Notes: generated by a model from the sequence alone, not told the origin. Positions 32,410 through 43,690 are shown, counted from the first letter of the stretch. The stretch: 64,000 nt of DNA from Gracilaria domingensis (GCA_022539475.1 VCMS01000232.1:1-64000); one strand, 5' to 3'. Numbers and translations are program-made.

Positions 32410-32926
32410 TTACATGTTCTTCTTGAACGCTGGAGGGAAATAATACTGCCAGAAGAAATTTAATTGTAGTTTCTCGTGCTCCCACAAAGAAGTTAAAACA
32501 ATCGGCTTGAATTCATTGGCCAATCCAATTTCACTCACATCCAAATTGTCGTTAACATTAACATTTTGATTATCTTCATCGACCTGCCACCTAGACTGTG
32601 CCGGACCGCTAGAAGTGCCAATATCGTCCTCTGTAGTGCGAGCAAGCAAATCGGCTGGTACGTATTAAATGAAAACTTAGTAGACGTAATTTTTCAAATT
32701 TAACGATTGGGCTAAACTTACGGACTGTATTGACCATTTCGTTACGAATTCGACCATAACGCAAACGAAAAGTGGGCAACTTGTACGGCTTAAAAATCGG
32801 ATCCATTTTGTAGACGTCTGCTGCTTTTTCCGCACCGGTCAACTCCCCGTTTCTAAACATCTGTTTCAGTCGTTTCACAGCGTCAGAATTCTCCGTGAGA
32901 CGTGCTGCATTTCGCTTCGCCGCCAT
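32410..32926 (-). CDS. Transposon accessory protein, putative DNA-binding, one intron
   Basis: The ATG at 32926 opens MAAKRNAARLTENSD. A 67-bp intron at 32721-32655 has donor GTAAGT, acceptor CCAG and a TACTAAG-like branch sequence. Exons of 205 and 245 bases join to 149 codons and a TAA stop. The first exon has VKRLKQMFRNGELTG and VYKMDPIFKPYKLPTFRLRYGRIRNEM, a short helical basic module. From memory this pattern accompanies DDE transposases in two-gene elements, where it probably helps bind the ends. The second exon is acidic (EDDIGTSS, WQVDEDNQNV) and ends FFWQYYFPPAFKKNM. Without splicing the frame would stop 31 codons into the intron and beyond, so splicing is strongly suggested. The YYFPP tail may be an interaction motif. 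Confidence 0.65.
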
Positions 32927-34049
32927 TTTGAGTAGGAATTGGAGAGTGTAAGAGAAACTGTTGGTGATTGCAAAACAGGAAGACGACGCTTGACGATCAT
33001 CTAGTTTTATACCATTTTGTCGAGAACTAAGAGTGTCAGGTATGGCAAGTGGAAAGAAAATCCGACATATGTGAAAGAATGCGACGTTATTGAACATAAC
33101 CTGCAAGCAACGAGGCAAATGTTAGAGTAAAGCCGCAACTAGACAAGGCATTATGTTTAAGTTCTTAATGTGAATCTGTGCGAAGTACCATGACCTTTTA
33201 AGAGCCAAGGCTCTGTCTCACCGTTTGCTACCCTTGGAATAAAGGCACTCGAAAACTTTCAAAATTTGTAACTTACAAAATGAAATCTTAATAGTCAACA
33301 GAAACTTATCACAACATCGCAGCATCTTTCTCAAGATAACACTTTTCCCGTTGCAAACTATTGATACATTCTTAAAGTCTTTGTGGAGGCGTCAAAAGTT
33401 ATTTTTGTGGCATGAGACATTGATCTCACTACTCTTCTTCGCATTTACTACCCTGAGATCAAGAAATGTTTTCTGGGCAAGGAGTACGGACGAATGTATT
33501 TAAAGACAAATGTTGATGTTTTTGATGCTAAGTAGAGTTTTAGGCAATTTTATCATACTATTCTGGCCTCTTTCTTTTTACAAATTCAAAATCATTTCTG
33601 GTCAACATAAGCTCGAATGGTCAGACGAGCATGAGATCAAAATATCTTTCTCTCCAAAGACATATAAATGCAATGCTCAGCCTGGTCAACCCAACGTTTT
33701 ATGTTATATTCTAGTGTATATTTCATGTATCGAAGATGGACATTAGGAGCATTGACTACGTCTGTCAGCTGTATGGAACGGACATGTTATCTAAATTATT
33801 GTCTTGGGCTTCTCTTTATTTCTGCACTGTGGTAAAAGCCCACATGTAATTTGGGTAACGTCTAGGGTTTGCCATTGCATAAGAGTATAATACCTTTCTG
33901 TTACGTAATGAAAGGCATTGTTCCTACGTGATTGAACTCATTTGTTGATTACTCGACGTGTGATTTGCTGTACTCTTAGGTTCTCCGAAATCCAGATGCA
34001 CTATAAAGCTTCTCATCATGCTACATAGCACTAAGAGAGCGCGACCATC
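32927..34049. other. Divergent intergenic region of the two-gene transposon
   Basis: About 1.1 kb lies between the two start codons and should hold both promoters. I see no long ORF of protein-like composition and no strong hairpin. Short frames at 33510-33746 have no motif. Confidence 0.45.
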
Positions 34050-34962
34050 ATGGCAAAATGTGACAACATGGTAAGCCAGCCATCGAATGTCAACACTTTT
34101 AAGCAAGCCTTTCGCACCCTTGGCAGTATTCGCAAACAGGAAAGAAGAAGCAATGGGAGTCTAAGGTTTATTTGCCTCTTTGAAGTTGACTATAGTGTTT
34201 GTTCTAAGTTGTGGAATCGTCTTTGTCCACGCTTGCCGGGAAAAACAAGCCCAAAGCGTTTGCTGTGGGCTCTATTATTTCTCAAACAATATAATCCTGA
34301 GCATGTCAACACGGTTATCTATCGAGCTGACGAAAAAACTTTCAGAAAGTGGTGTTGGAAAATTGTCAAGTTGCTTTCAGAGCTGCAAATTGTAAGTAGA
34401 AAAGAAATGTTTTTTATTCTCTTTCACACTAACATAAATTGTTTAGATAAAGATATCAAACCGTCTACATTCGAAGCAGTTTCAATCGTGTTTTATTTCT
34501 ATCGACTGTACGGATTGCCCTGTGTATGAACCGTTTCCATTTTCAAGTTCATGGTATTCTCATACATTCAATGGGGCTGGCCTTCGTTACGAAATTGGAC
34601 TACCCATTGATAATGGCCATATAGTTTGGGTGAATGGAGGCTACAAATGTGGGGCAAACCCAGATCTAAAAATATTTCAAAGCCATTTGAAGAAAAAGCT
34701 TTCATTGAATGAGAGAGTTCTAACAGATAACGGCTACAATGATCCAAAGTGTCTACAGGCAAAAAATATAACTGGGAGTCTACGAAAAACCCATCGAAGA
34801 ATAAGGGCAAGACATGAGTCTTTAAATCGTCTTTTGAAGAAGTTTAAGGTTCTCAGCTCCAACTTTCGTCACGACCGCATGAATCACTCTGTTTGTTTTC
34901 TTGCTGTGTCTAATATTGTCCAGCTCTCTTTGCAGCATGGAACAAAATTGTTTACAATATAG
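34050..34962 (+). CDS. DDE transposase, IS5/PIF-Harbinger-like, one intron, apparently intact
   Basis: The ATG at 34050 begins exon 1 (342 bases). A 55-bp intron at 34392-34446 (GTAAGT...TTTAG) is removed, and exon 2 runs to a TAG at 34960-34962, giving 285 residues. Splicing restores IKISNRLHSKQFQSCFISID in frame with the catalytic core. The first aspartate is D134 (SIDCTDCPVYEP), the second D208 (VLTDNGYND), and the glutamate E238 (RARHESLNRLLKKF). Between them YSHTFNGAGLRYEIGLPI and WVNGGYKCGANPDLKIF match a DDE family I recall from algae and stramenopiles. The N-terminus has a helix-turn-helix-like stretch (SPKRLLWALLFLKQYN). No nonsense codon or frameshift is seen. It would cut and rejoin the 16-bp terminal repeats. 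Confidence 0.8.
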
Positions 34963-35452
34963 TGGTACTAATAATTTAATGTTCGGGAATTTTATGATAA
35001 ATGTTTTCTGATACTCAGCAGGCATGATTGATGTTTATGGTAAAAACTATAGACCTTATTGATTCCTGTTTATGCCAGTTCGCTCCTTTTAATTTAATCA
35101 ATAGCATCGGGTTTCACGCTTAACATATCTAAATTTTCTCTCGTATTTGTACCGAATTATCGGTTTTCCCGAGTTTCCCTGGGTAGAATTTGTCTACGAG
35201 AGTAATTTGTACGTGAAATGTAACAAATTGACAATGTCGAGTAAAAGATATTTGAACTCTCACTTCGTTAACTTCAAAGAAAACTGCAAAAAAGTGCTAC
35301 TTTGTAACTTCTGTGTTTTAAATATGGTTCATTCGCAGAGGTCAAACTGTTGCGTTCATGAAAGAAGCACAGTAAGGTAACAAGTGAATTAGATATCTTA
35401 GGTGGACCTTAATTCTAACCCAGAAGCTCGGGTCTCAAAACTGTGATGTTAC

Positions 35453-35509
35453 CAAAGTTATCTTCACAACTTAGCATGATAACTCTGATGTTATCATGTG
35501 ATAACTTTG
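35453..35509. repeat. Nested inverted repeats near the transposon right end
   Basis: Outer arms CAAAGTTATC (35453-35462) and GATAACTTTG (35500-35509) enclose inner arms CATGATAAC (35475-35483) and GTTATCATG (35490-35498). All four contain the GTTATC word, so alternative pairings are possible. The site is 220 bp inside the right terminal repeat and could be a subterminal transposase-binding cluster. Confidence 0.7.
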
Positions 35510-35745
35510 TAGTTATTATTAAAATAATTCTAAGGGAGTTGTCGCGGGAGTTCTTCTTTTGGACCGCTTGTGTACTATGCACCTTTTGATTTTTCCTCAC
35601 AACAATGCTTTTCTCTGAATTGTTGTAAGTTACATATATAAAACAACGTACTCGAAATGAATTTGAACTCTTCATTTATATGCAAGCCACACAGGAGATG
35701 TTTTATTTTTAAATGCTTTTAGTTTCGGCATTTTCCGCATTTCCC

Positions 35746-36061
35746 AGTCTCGAGATCGACATCTCCAGGGTAGTACTGGTCAAGAATGTTAACTTTCAGA
35801 TAGTTCCTTCGGGTTTCAAGCTGTTTAGAGGGAACCAACGATAACGATACGGCGATTGTTGTTACACCACTTCATTCAGGTCCGCAATTGTAGGTCCGGC
35901 AGTGTTAGGCTTGAGCAAGTTGTAGGAACTAGAAAAAGAGCTGTCACTCAAAACTTTCATTGAAAACACACCAGGTTCAGATTTGTTTGCAGAGAACACA
36001 TGACAAACTTAGAAACCCGCATTGATGAAGGAACCAGGAAGTATTTCGACAATAAAGTTTT
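35746..36061. other. No gene seen
   Basis: Spacer between the right terminal repeat of the two-gene transposon and the end of the DUF7869-like relic. No motif or repeat noted. Confidence 0.5.
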
Positions 36062-37820
36062 CTAGTTCAACCACATGACTGAACTCCCCGTTATACAATT
36101 GTTCGACTTTGAACTTTCCTCAATTAAAGTCACCATTTCTTTTGGCGTTCTTACTTCAGCACGAAGTAGACGCCTTTTAACATGACCAAAAGACCCGTCA
36201 CACACATTTTTGATGTGTCCAGCAACTGAGAAGTAGAGAGTTATCTCCGACTCCAGCCCTAATAAGGTTCTCCAGACAATGTAAAAAAGCACAAAACGGT
36301 TTTTGTTTGGATGGCTACAGTTGTCTGCATGAAGAAGTAATCGCTTTCCCAGCAACCCATCCGGCTGTGTAGAAGATCTCATCGCTATAGAATGATGTAG
36401 CATGAAGATTACAGTATTTTCAGTCTTCTAGTTTGGCCAATGGTCCTCCACAAGTCCGAATATATCGGTCATTTTGTCGTTGCTGCACGCGACACAAAAG
36501 ATGTCAAACTTTAAACCAGTTACAAAATGCAACTGCCCCGATTGTTTCTGAAGCTTTGGCAGAAGAACCTTCTCCGCATAATCAAAAACAAAATGCCTGG
36601 TGTCAGATTTGCTATAACTATGTGCATCTTCATTAATGCTCCTGTAAAGCCGAAATTCTTTGGTTTCTTCCCCAAGATGTTCTTGCAAAAAAGACCTTGC
36701 TGCTTCTTGAAGAACATCTTCTGTCTGATTCGACGTAGTTGAGTACTTTAACCTCGTGCAAGTGTCACAGAGTCCGAACCAGGAGCCGCGATTCGTAGAA
36801 GCTGCATGTCTTGACCCCAGCAACGAACAAACAGAGAGTATGAGACAGGCTCAGAGAGCTCGGAGTATTTTGTAACAATTGAAACAACAGCGGTACAAAT
36901 CTCATCCCATTCCCTAACATACTGATACAATCGATTGTAGAGCTTTTGTTTCGTGAACTGGGATGGCAGCACCCGTATCGGTGATTCATCACGAGACACT
37001 CTCCCCGAGGACACTCCATGCCGCAGTACCTTGCAATGCTAAGCAAGAACGTTTGAACAACAATTCTTTGAACACTATACTTTTCGTTTCGGTTGTCGGC
37101 TTTCTTTGTAGTGTAAAAAGCAGGGAACATGTCTTCTCTGCTCTCCTCCACATGAAGTTGGATCTTTTTAGGCGAAAGTTGCGTTACTGCGAAGAACGCT
37201 CTTACACAAATACATTTTCCTCGTGAGGCAAAAACTGTTTGCGTCCGTTGCCTCAAAGCTTTACTATCATCCCGTTGGCGTTTTCTTTTCAAAGCGCCGG
37301 TTGGTCTGACCAATTCGTTAACCATTTCTTTCGGAGACGACAATGCAAGAAGCATTGCGCGAACGTAGGACACTCGTTGTGTGAGGTTTATACGACCAAA
37401 GCCCGCGGCAAGCTGCAGCACAGCGACTTGTTTGCAATCCCCGTGTTCGCAAATATGAGTGTCACAGTGAGAGCGTAGATGTTCACAAGCATTGTTCTGA
37501 GCGGTAGAAACGTCTTTTGTTTGCTCGGTTTGAGTTGAAGTGAGAACGGAGGCCTGCCTTGGCTGGTTTGTGATTAAACGGGATGCGTCCAGTTCATCAT
37601 CGAAGTCAGAAGGGGCAACGGACAACAATCTGTCTGGAACGTGAAAGATGTTTTTTTCTGAGGGGTCGTAGTGAGATTGAAAGCCATTGGAATCCAATAA
37701 TACGAAAGGGAAACTGTTTTTTTTCCTGTAACGCCGAATCAAAGCCGATCTCAGTTTTTTGTTCAGTATAACCACTCTGTGATATTTGCTGCTCCATGTT
37801 GGCACCAGATGTTTATCCAA
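36062..37820 (-). pseudogene. DUF7869-like DDE protein relic
   Basis: A frame from 37820 to 36765 covers the N-terminal 350 codons and includes CEHGDCKQVAV, possible zinc ligands. A frameshift near 36800 moves the reading to a frame with LCDTCTRLKYS, LHFVTGLKFDIFCV and, after a TAG at 36428-36430, HADNCSHPNKNRFVLFYIVW and FSVAGHIKNVCDGSFGHVKRR. The HADNC-xxxNKN and PGH-like/D-FG-KR blocks are those of DUF7869, a probable RNase H-fold nuclease domain found in many transposon-derived proteins. The TAG lies where the family varies, so glutamine is possible. With one frameshift and one nonsense codon it is inactive. It lies on the right side of the hAT-type insertion. Confidence 0.65.
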
Positions 37821-38257
37821 TCTACAAATCTGACCATTAGAATGGACGCGATCTCAGCAATCCAGCAATGTGTGAATGTCGTGGTGCTCAAAAATGACTA
37901 TAGGGTACTCTTGTTGCTGAAACAGATTTAATCTCCACACTTTTCGATGCCAATTGCCAAAACTTCTCTCAAACTACGTACCTTCTTGGCTCTTCAACCT
38001 TGCTGTTTTATTGACCTATTGCGTGAAATAACAATGCTTATTTGTTTTGTTGAGTTTATGCATAAAATATCAATGCTTACTTAAAAGAAAAGAGCCGCAT
38101 AGTACGCTTATTGCTATTCTATTTTTCGTTGGAATGGGTATTGGAACCTATGGGAAAGTAAAAGAATTTTTTATTGCGATACATATTGCCGAAGAGATGC
38201 AACATTTTATTGTATTGTTCATTGCGTTTTATGAGCAATAAATTGCAATTATACTAT
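37821..38257. other. AT-rich subterminal region of the hAT-type insertion
   Basis: Rich in ATTGCAAT- and ATTGCG-like words, as is the opposite end (27622-27760). A short plus-strand frame (38047-38241) is probably fortuitous. Confidence 0.4.
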
Positions 38258-38427
38258 AGACAACCCTGACCTCAACACAAACAAACAGCACTACAATCGG
38301 CGGTGCGCTCACCCAAAATCACGAAACAACGCCAGACTCTCCCGGAAATGATTGTTCACAGCGTAGCAACAAAAGATCTGTCAATAATGTACTGAGCATT
38401 GGCGATCGCGCCAAAATTGTTTCATGG

Positions 38428-40302
38428 ATGATAAAGTATGTAGAAAACAACAATAATAAGTGCATTGCATCCAAATCTGTTTCAAAGTTACCCACATTGT
38501 CTCGAAGCAGTGCCAAAGCAAATCTACAAAAGGCGAGTATATTGTGGAGGTCCCGTTTTGAATATGTGAACGATGACGGATCGTCAATAAATAGGGGATC
38601 CGGAATATGCATCACCCGCTCTACATTTAATGGAGTCAAGAGAGTCAACTTAAAAGCACGAGTTGGTCGTGGCCGCGAGACAAGACCGTGGGTGAGAGCT
38701 CTACAGCTCAACATGGTTAATGAATTTGACAGGCTCCGCAAACTGGGAGTAAAGTTCAACTTGAAAAAATTCAAGTCTCTCGCTTTCACTCTCATAAGGT
38801 ATTCCACCAACCCACTGTATCACAACCACATGCTTGGTTCAACGGGAAAAGAATTTACGACATGCATTAACCGACGGTGGATCCAGGGGTTTGCAGATCG
38901 TTATCGTGTCCTAAGCAGAACTCATACTGGAAAGCACCTCATCTCTCCAGAGTGTAGTATAGTGGCACGGGTCACTAACCAAGGGAGGAACGGTCCAAAG
39001 GATGAGGGGCCAACGGCGAGACCACTGGTAAAAAGGTGCAATGGGCGGGCGCTATCGGTCGTCCCTACAGGAAACGGCGAGCGACGTAGCGATGGCTTGA
39101 AAACCTTAAGGTCTTTAGTACTTGGTAACCTATAGGGTCAGGTAGTTGCCAAGGGGTCTCTTGCTTTACCGCAGGAGGGAGTCGCAGCTCAACCAGCATA
39201 AGTATCGGCTGCGAGGCGCCTTGACCTCCGGAGTGGTGCACTGTAACGCAGTGCACCACGTGTACTATCTATACTACCTATGGTACAAATACTACAAGTT
39301 AGAAATAAATAGACCTATTGGGGCCGACAAAGCCCCACGTATACAACCTGTAGACCACCATCCACACACCAGCAATGACCGATCATCCGGAACCAAGCCT
39401 AAGGCTCATAATACCACACAGAGAAAGAAGAATACATTAACAAAACGATTGCTGATCACCTCGGTACAGTCGCTCGAGCCTGCCAAAATGCCTCCCTGAA
39501 AGAGGAAGATGTCGAAAGCGCTGATGAAACACATTTTCAAATCAACATGGATAATGGACGCACACTTGAATTTGCAGCTGATATTGACGTGAAATACGAC
39601 GATGTAGCATCAGGGATGAATGGATGACCATGGTTGTGCGCATCAGCGGTGAACCAAGCGCACGAATTGAGGTGGTATTCATCATGTTTCGGAATCCGAA
39701 TAGATCGTATCTTATTCGCAGTGTGCCTGTCAATGTATCAAACGTATCTTATCGTAGCCGAGCAAAAGATTCGATAGACAGGGTGGTTATGCCTCAATGG
39801 CTCGGGGAAAAGAAGGTCATTGCCCCGTTACCGAATGATCGAAATCGCGTTCTCTATTTCGACAACTGTAGCGGACAAAATTCACGCCCAGTTTGGCTGC
39901 TGCTGCCGAGCGGATTCGCACAGAGATAAGGTATTTTCCCGCAAATGCTACAGACAAAGTTCAACCGGCGGACTTGTTCGTGATCCAAAAGATCAAGAGC
40001 ACTTGAAATGCTCGTTGGGAGCGGTATAAAATGGAAAAGATTAGTCCGAATTCTTGGTCTGGTTCTGGAAAGGTTATTGATCTCAGGAAAAGTTACTTTC
40101 TGTGGCTGGCTGCTCTCGCCATGCAAGAATTTAATCGTAAACGGAATATTGATGGACTAACGTACGCCTGAAAGGCAATGATTCGCACAGGACTGGCGCT
40201 GAATGTGAATGGGCTTTGGGACGAAAGCGAATTGTTCCCTGAGCTTCAGGAGATCATAGCAAAGTATCGAAGCCACTTGGAAGGTGAAGTGGTTGCGGAG
40301 TA
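38428..40302 (+). pseudogene. Pogo/Tigger-type DDE transposase relic
   Basis: The N-terminal part (38428-38950) reads ARVGRGRETRPWVRALQLNM, EFDRLRKLGVKFNLKKFKSL and RRWIQGFADRYRVLSRTHTGK, a helix-turn-helix DNA-binding region. A solo LTR with its GTATA duplication interrupts it (38957-39343). The catalytic part resumes in other frames: SADETHFQINMDNGRTL carries the first aspartate (about 39515-39560), then after a frameshift WMTMVVRISG..., PQWLGEKK and VLYFDNCSGQN carry the second. The C-terminus LALNVNGLWDESELFPELQEI ends at a TAA near 40300. Several frameshifts and stops make it inactive. Pogo elements move by cut and paste. Confidence 0.75.
38962..39338. repeat. Solo LTR, 377 bp, with GTATA duplication
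   Basis: It begins GTGGCACGGGTCACTAACC and ends AAAGCCCCAC, giving short inverted ends GTGG/CCAC. GTATA stands directly on both sides (38957-38961 and 39339-39343). A second copy starts at 63635 and runs off the window end. Inside is a perfect 11-bp hairpin, GTGGTGCACTG with CAGTGCACCAC, at 39233-39259. It interrupts the pogo-like transposase. Recombination between two LTRs would leave such a solo copy. Confidence 0.85.
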
Positions 40303-40494
40303 AATTCAACATTATTGTGCTGCGCTGACCACACTAATGGAATCTAAATTAAATGATATGGGGCATACTATTTTGGTTTGCACATTATTTAGTGTGGTAC
40401 CGTAATTGCTGTGGGCCATGTTAATATAGGTGTCTTTCAGGCAAAAATGCCTTCGTCAAATAGTAAGGCCCATCCTAATTGCAGTCACTGGGTG

Positions 40495-41890
40495 AACACC
40501 ATCCCAACAGCGACCTGTGAAAAAGCCGTTCTTCAATGTTCTTATAGATAGTAAGTGCGATATTATTGCCTTACAGTATGATTTACAGTCTAGGTAACCG
40601 TGTGGTAATTTAATGCTTTAAGTACCTCATTGCACTTTAAGACTTAAATTACCTCTCCAAAACGTGCCGAATATGGTTCTCTTTCACAAAGTCTTTGAAC
40701 AAATCTACCACGTGCCATAACAGCCCGTGTTGCACAAACAAATTTGGATATGACTGGTGACACCTAACGACAAGCACCAATCATGAATTTCAAAATTCGA
40801 ATCTGTAGTGTTTCAGCAAAAAAAGAAAGTAATAAATAAAAAGAATTTGAAAAAAGAGTTAAAAGTTGAAGGCAATCTCAGATTTCTAGACCCTTTCCAG
40901 AATAATTTCTTCATCATAACAATGACGGCGATCTATATTCTGCAATTGATTTGAAACCAACACAAAATTCTTACCCATATATAAAAGTAAACGGAAAAAA
41001 CATATATTTACGGTTACTTACTCACTAATTTTAATCCAATACGAGAAGGTGTATATTGTAGTTATTATTAGAAATGAGGAGCAATGCAGATGTTACAAGC
41101 TGCTACTTGACGTCGCACCATACAAAAAGACTCATGTGGTCCACCCGCTCTCATGCACTGATCACGGTGGCGATATCGAACTGTTTTGAATATGGACACA
41201 AAAGTGCTCACAATACTATGAAACGCGTGAAACACACAGAAAGCCCTAACTCTAGAGCTCCTGAGTACTCCACTGTAATAATGGCACTCACACTGATATT
41301 AAAAACAGGGAACTGTTGTGCGACGGTTAGAGCAGTAGCAGCAGTATGCTCATAAGAGTATCAAAAAGTGCATCCTGTAAACATATAACGACATAGTCCA
41401 AATAAGCAAACAAAGAATCAAAAGTTGACGTGCATGGTTTGAAGTTCTCCGCACCAGCATAGACGAAGTTCTTTACAAACAATGGATGACACCAGCCCAT
41501 AGTTTGACACATCGAACGATGAATCCTATAGAAATGATAATCAACGACCCACACAGAACTTTCCTGGAGCATACTTTCTCAAACCGGCACTGAGAACTAT
41601 TTACAAACTGTTCTTTCTCCTTCAGTATCCAACAAGGTACTTACCATGGCCGGCGACTTTACAGGCAGCCACTTATAGCAAAGCTCCTACAGGCATGGCG
41701 AAAACTCTAATCAGATCAAAATGCAAAGCTAATTTGCCAAAATAAAATAAGTTACAAGCCGGAAGCACAGTTTAGGCTTTCTATTGGCAGTGTTCTGTTC
41801 TTTTCAGAACCTCCTGCTTAAGGGCAGTCTACGCGTGGTTCGAGAAATTTACGAGGATTTACAATAGGCTAGCAAACTTAGCGAAAACTT
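40495..41890. other. Gene-free AT-rich region
   Basis: Short frames only; the longest (41074-41355) has no motif. No strong repeat was seen until 41891. Confidence 0.5.
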
Positions 41891-42185
41891 GCAAAGCTTT
41901 CGCTATTCACTAGAATCTAGTGCAAAGCTTTCGCTATTTACTAGAATCTAGTGATCCAGGCACTACGGCTCAAGCGTTACGCTGCACACGCGTAACGGCT
42001 GAGCCAAAAGATCTCAGATCTCGCCGAGACAGCGAGATCGTAGGCGTCACGCACAGAAAACAAATGCGGTCGAATTGAGATCTTGACGTTATACGTCAAT
42101 CCGTATGCGACGGTAATCGCTTGTGGTAAATACGAACCGTCGGCGCACAGCATTGCTCGTAAACATGTAGTAGCCTAGAAGGCTA
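41891..42185. repeat. Direct repeats followed by four hairpins, upstream of a transposase
   Basis: Two 31-bp direct repeats (GCAAAGCTTTCGCTATT...ACTAGAATCTAGT) lie at 41891-41921 and 41922-41952. Then follow stems at 41967-42005 (GGCTCA...GTTACGC with GCGTAAC...TGAGCC), 42017-42039 (GATCTCGC/GCGAGATC), 42083-42099 (TTGACGT/ACGTCAA) and 42171-42185 (TAGCC/GGCTA). The cluster ends 5 bp before the transposase ATG. It looks like a subterminal or promoter region where transposase could bind. Confidence 0.7.
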
Positions 42186-42189
42186 CGCT

Positions 42190-43251
42190 ATGACAAGGAT
42201 TCACAAACGAACTCGCAAACTCACCAATCGCCTCCTCGCAATATGTGGAGCACTCACAGCTCTCATGGCAACAACCAGGACCCCTCCCACACGAGTGGAA
42301 CGCGAAAGGCGGTGCTTTGCACAGGTTAATCAGAGACTGAGCGATTCGGAGTTTCGGTCTTGCTACCGTCTTTGTCGCCATACATTTTTCCTGCTTTTGG
42401 CGCAATTGCGTCCGTTTCTCTCACAATATAATGAAGAGGAGTATGAATCCGAAATACAAGCGCACCTCAGTGGTTCGGCAATTGAGGCCGCAACAAAACT
42501 AGGAATCTTTCTCAGATTCATGGCTGGCGCGAGCTACTGGGATCTTATGCTAACATACGGAATCGGAAGGTCAACATGTTATTCAATCTTTCGCGAAGTT
42601 TTGACTATTTGCGACTCGTACCTAACGTTTGAAGGTCTGCCTCCAAAAGAAGATATAGCGGCCTACAAACGAAGAGCAATAGATTTTGCCATCTCGCGAT
42701 GAAACTTGAACTTACTTCCTGGCTGTGTTGGTGCCTTGGATGGCACTTTAATTTTCTTGCAAAAGCCTTCGAAAGAGCTTAGCAACCAACAGTTCTACAC
42801 GAGAAAAGGTGGTTTCGGGGTGCCTGTGCAGGCTCTGGTGGATGCTAAGTACCGTTTTATTGCTTCTTCGGCTGTCTGTGTTGGTTCTACCGTTGATGCT
42901 GTTGCGTTCGCTCACTCTAATATTGGTAGGTTTCTTCAAGAAGAAGGTCTACCAGCAGGTTTTTGGATTGCCGGTGATGAGGCCTATAGATGCACAATGT
43001 TCATTGTGACGACAATACCAAGGAGTATGGCTCATCGTTATCAAGATGGTTTTAATTTCTGTCTGTCATCGCATCGGGTGCATGTTGAGCAAGCGTTTGG
43101 ACGCTTGAAAAACCGCTGGGGAATACTGTGGAGACCACTGAAGTTTGAACTGCAGACGTCTTTAATCATTGTTAATACAGCAATGAGGCTGGAAAACTTG
43201 TGCATTAACTCTGGTGATGCTGCGCAAATGAATGCTTCAGCTGGTGTATAA
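42190..43251 (+). pseudogene. PIF/Harbinger-type transposase relic
   Basis: The ATG at 42190 opens a 170-codon frame ending in a TGA at 42700-42702. The same frame continues to a TAA at 43249-43251, about 353 codons in total. The N-terminal half has a helix-turn-helix-like region (LGIFLRFMAGASYWDLMLTYGIGRSTCYS). The catalytic residues are visible: CVGALDGTLIF, GFWIAGDEAYRC and HVEQAFGRLKNRWGIL give D, D and E. The only clear damage is the single TGA. It may be a recent nonsense mutation (for example CGA to TGA) or sit in a region needing splicing. No partner gene or terminal repeat could be assigned. A hairpin cluster lies directly upstream. Confidence 0.75.
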
Positions 43252-43690
43252 TTCGAACATGAAGCTCTTCAATGGCTTCATATCTGGCTGGCGTGGTGGG
43301 AGAACGATTTTGATTACTTATTCGATCCGCCGAATGAGTTTGCGGTTTGAATCAGGTGAAGGTACTCTCCTTAGTTCAACAACAACTTGTTCTATTGGTT
43401 TCGATGATAATTACTCGCTTACGCGTATACGGTTATGTATGATAACCGAGAACTATCGGTTTAAGCGACCAATGTTCAATTAGCAGAGGTCATGAGTACA
43501 ACTCTGGTCTCAAGAGCCGCGAGACCTACGTCTGTAAACAGAGAAGTAAAACAAATATCGCCTTCAGCATCCAATAGGAGAAAGCTACTTCTGCTCTGCA
43601 GATTTGTGGTGACTACCTTGTCGGAAAACGTTGCAGCGTTCCGGAGTCTTCCTCTCGGTATAACGATTTTCATTCTGCGTGTTTGTCAAC
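43252..43690. other. Spacer before the IST1-like gene
   Basis: About 440 bases with short frames only. It should contain the promoter of the gene at 43691, but no element is recognisable. Confidence 0.4.

Larger units (their letters stand above)
31524..35745. mobile_element. Complete two-gene DDE transposon, 4.2 kb
   Basis: Perfect 16-bp terminal inverted repeats (GGGAAATGCGGAAAAT at 31524-31539 and its complement at 35730-35745) enclose two divergent genes: a small putative DNA-binding protein on the minus strand and a DDE transposase on the plus strand. Each has one GT-AG intron and an open reading frame after splicing. The two-gene layout resembles PIF/Harbinger and ISL2EU-like elements. 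No clear target duplication is visible; the bases outside are GCA on the left and AGT on the right. The leader between the two genes (32927-34049) would hold both promoters. Confidence 0.75.
27611..38268. mobile_element. Apparent hAT-type insertion, 10.7 kb, with further nested elements
   Basis: The left end TAGGGGTGTCT (27611-27621) and right end AGACAACCCTG (38258-38268) are inverted repeats differing at two of eleven positions, of the CAGGG-TGTC kind seen in hAT elements. The flanks ATCTGAAC (27603-27610) and ACCTCAAC (38269-38276) agree at six of eight bases, compatible with a decayed 8-bp duplication. Both ends are followed inward by AT-rich sequence with repeated ATTGCAAT-like motifs. 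No hAT transposase is recognisable inside. The interior holds an intact two-gene DDE transposon and a DUF7869-like relic, which may have inserted later. Confidence 0.4.
27283..40494 (+). mobile_element. Pogo-like transposon ends enclosing nested insertions
   Basis: The left end CACCCAGTGACCGCAATT at 27283 and the right end at 40469-40494 are inverted copies over 26 bases, with two mismatches by eye. Both sides also carry GGTACCACACTAA-type sequence nearby in opposite orientation. A pogo/Tigger-type DDE transposase relic lies next to the right end (38428-40302). Removing the apparent hAT insertion (27611-38268) would leave an element of about 2.6 kb including a solo LTR. I see no TA duplication, so the outer ends may be off by a few bases, or the two ends may belong to separate copies. 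Confidence 0.5.
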
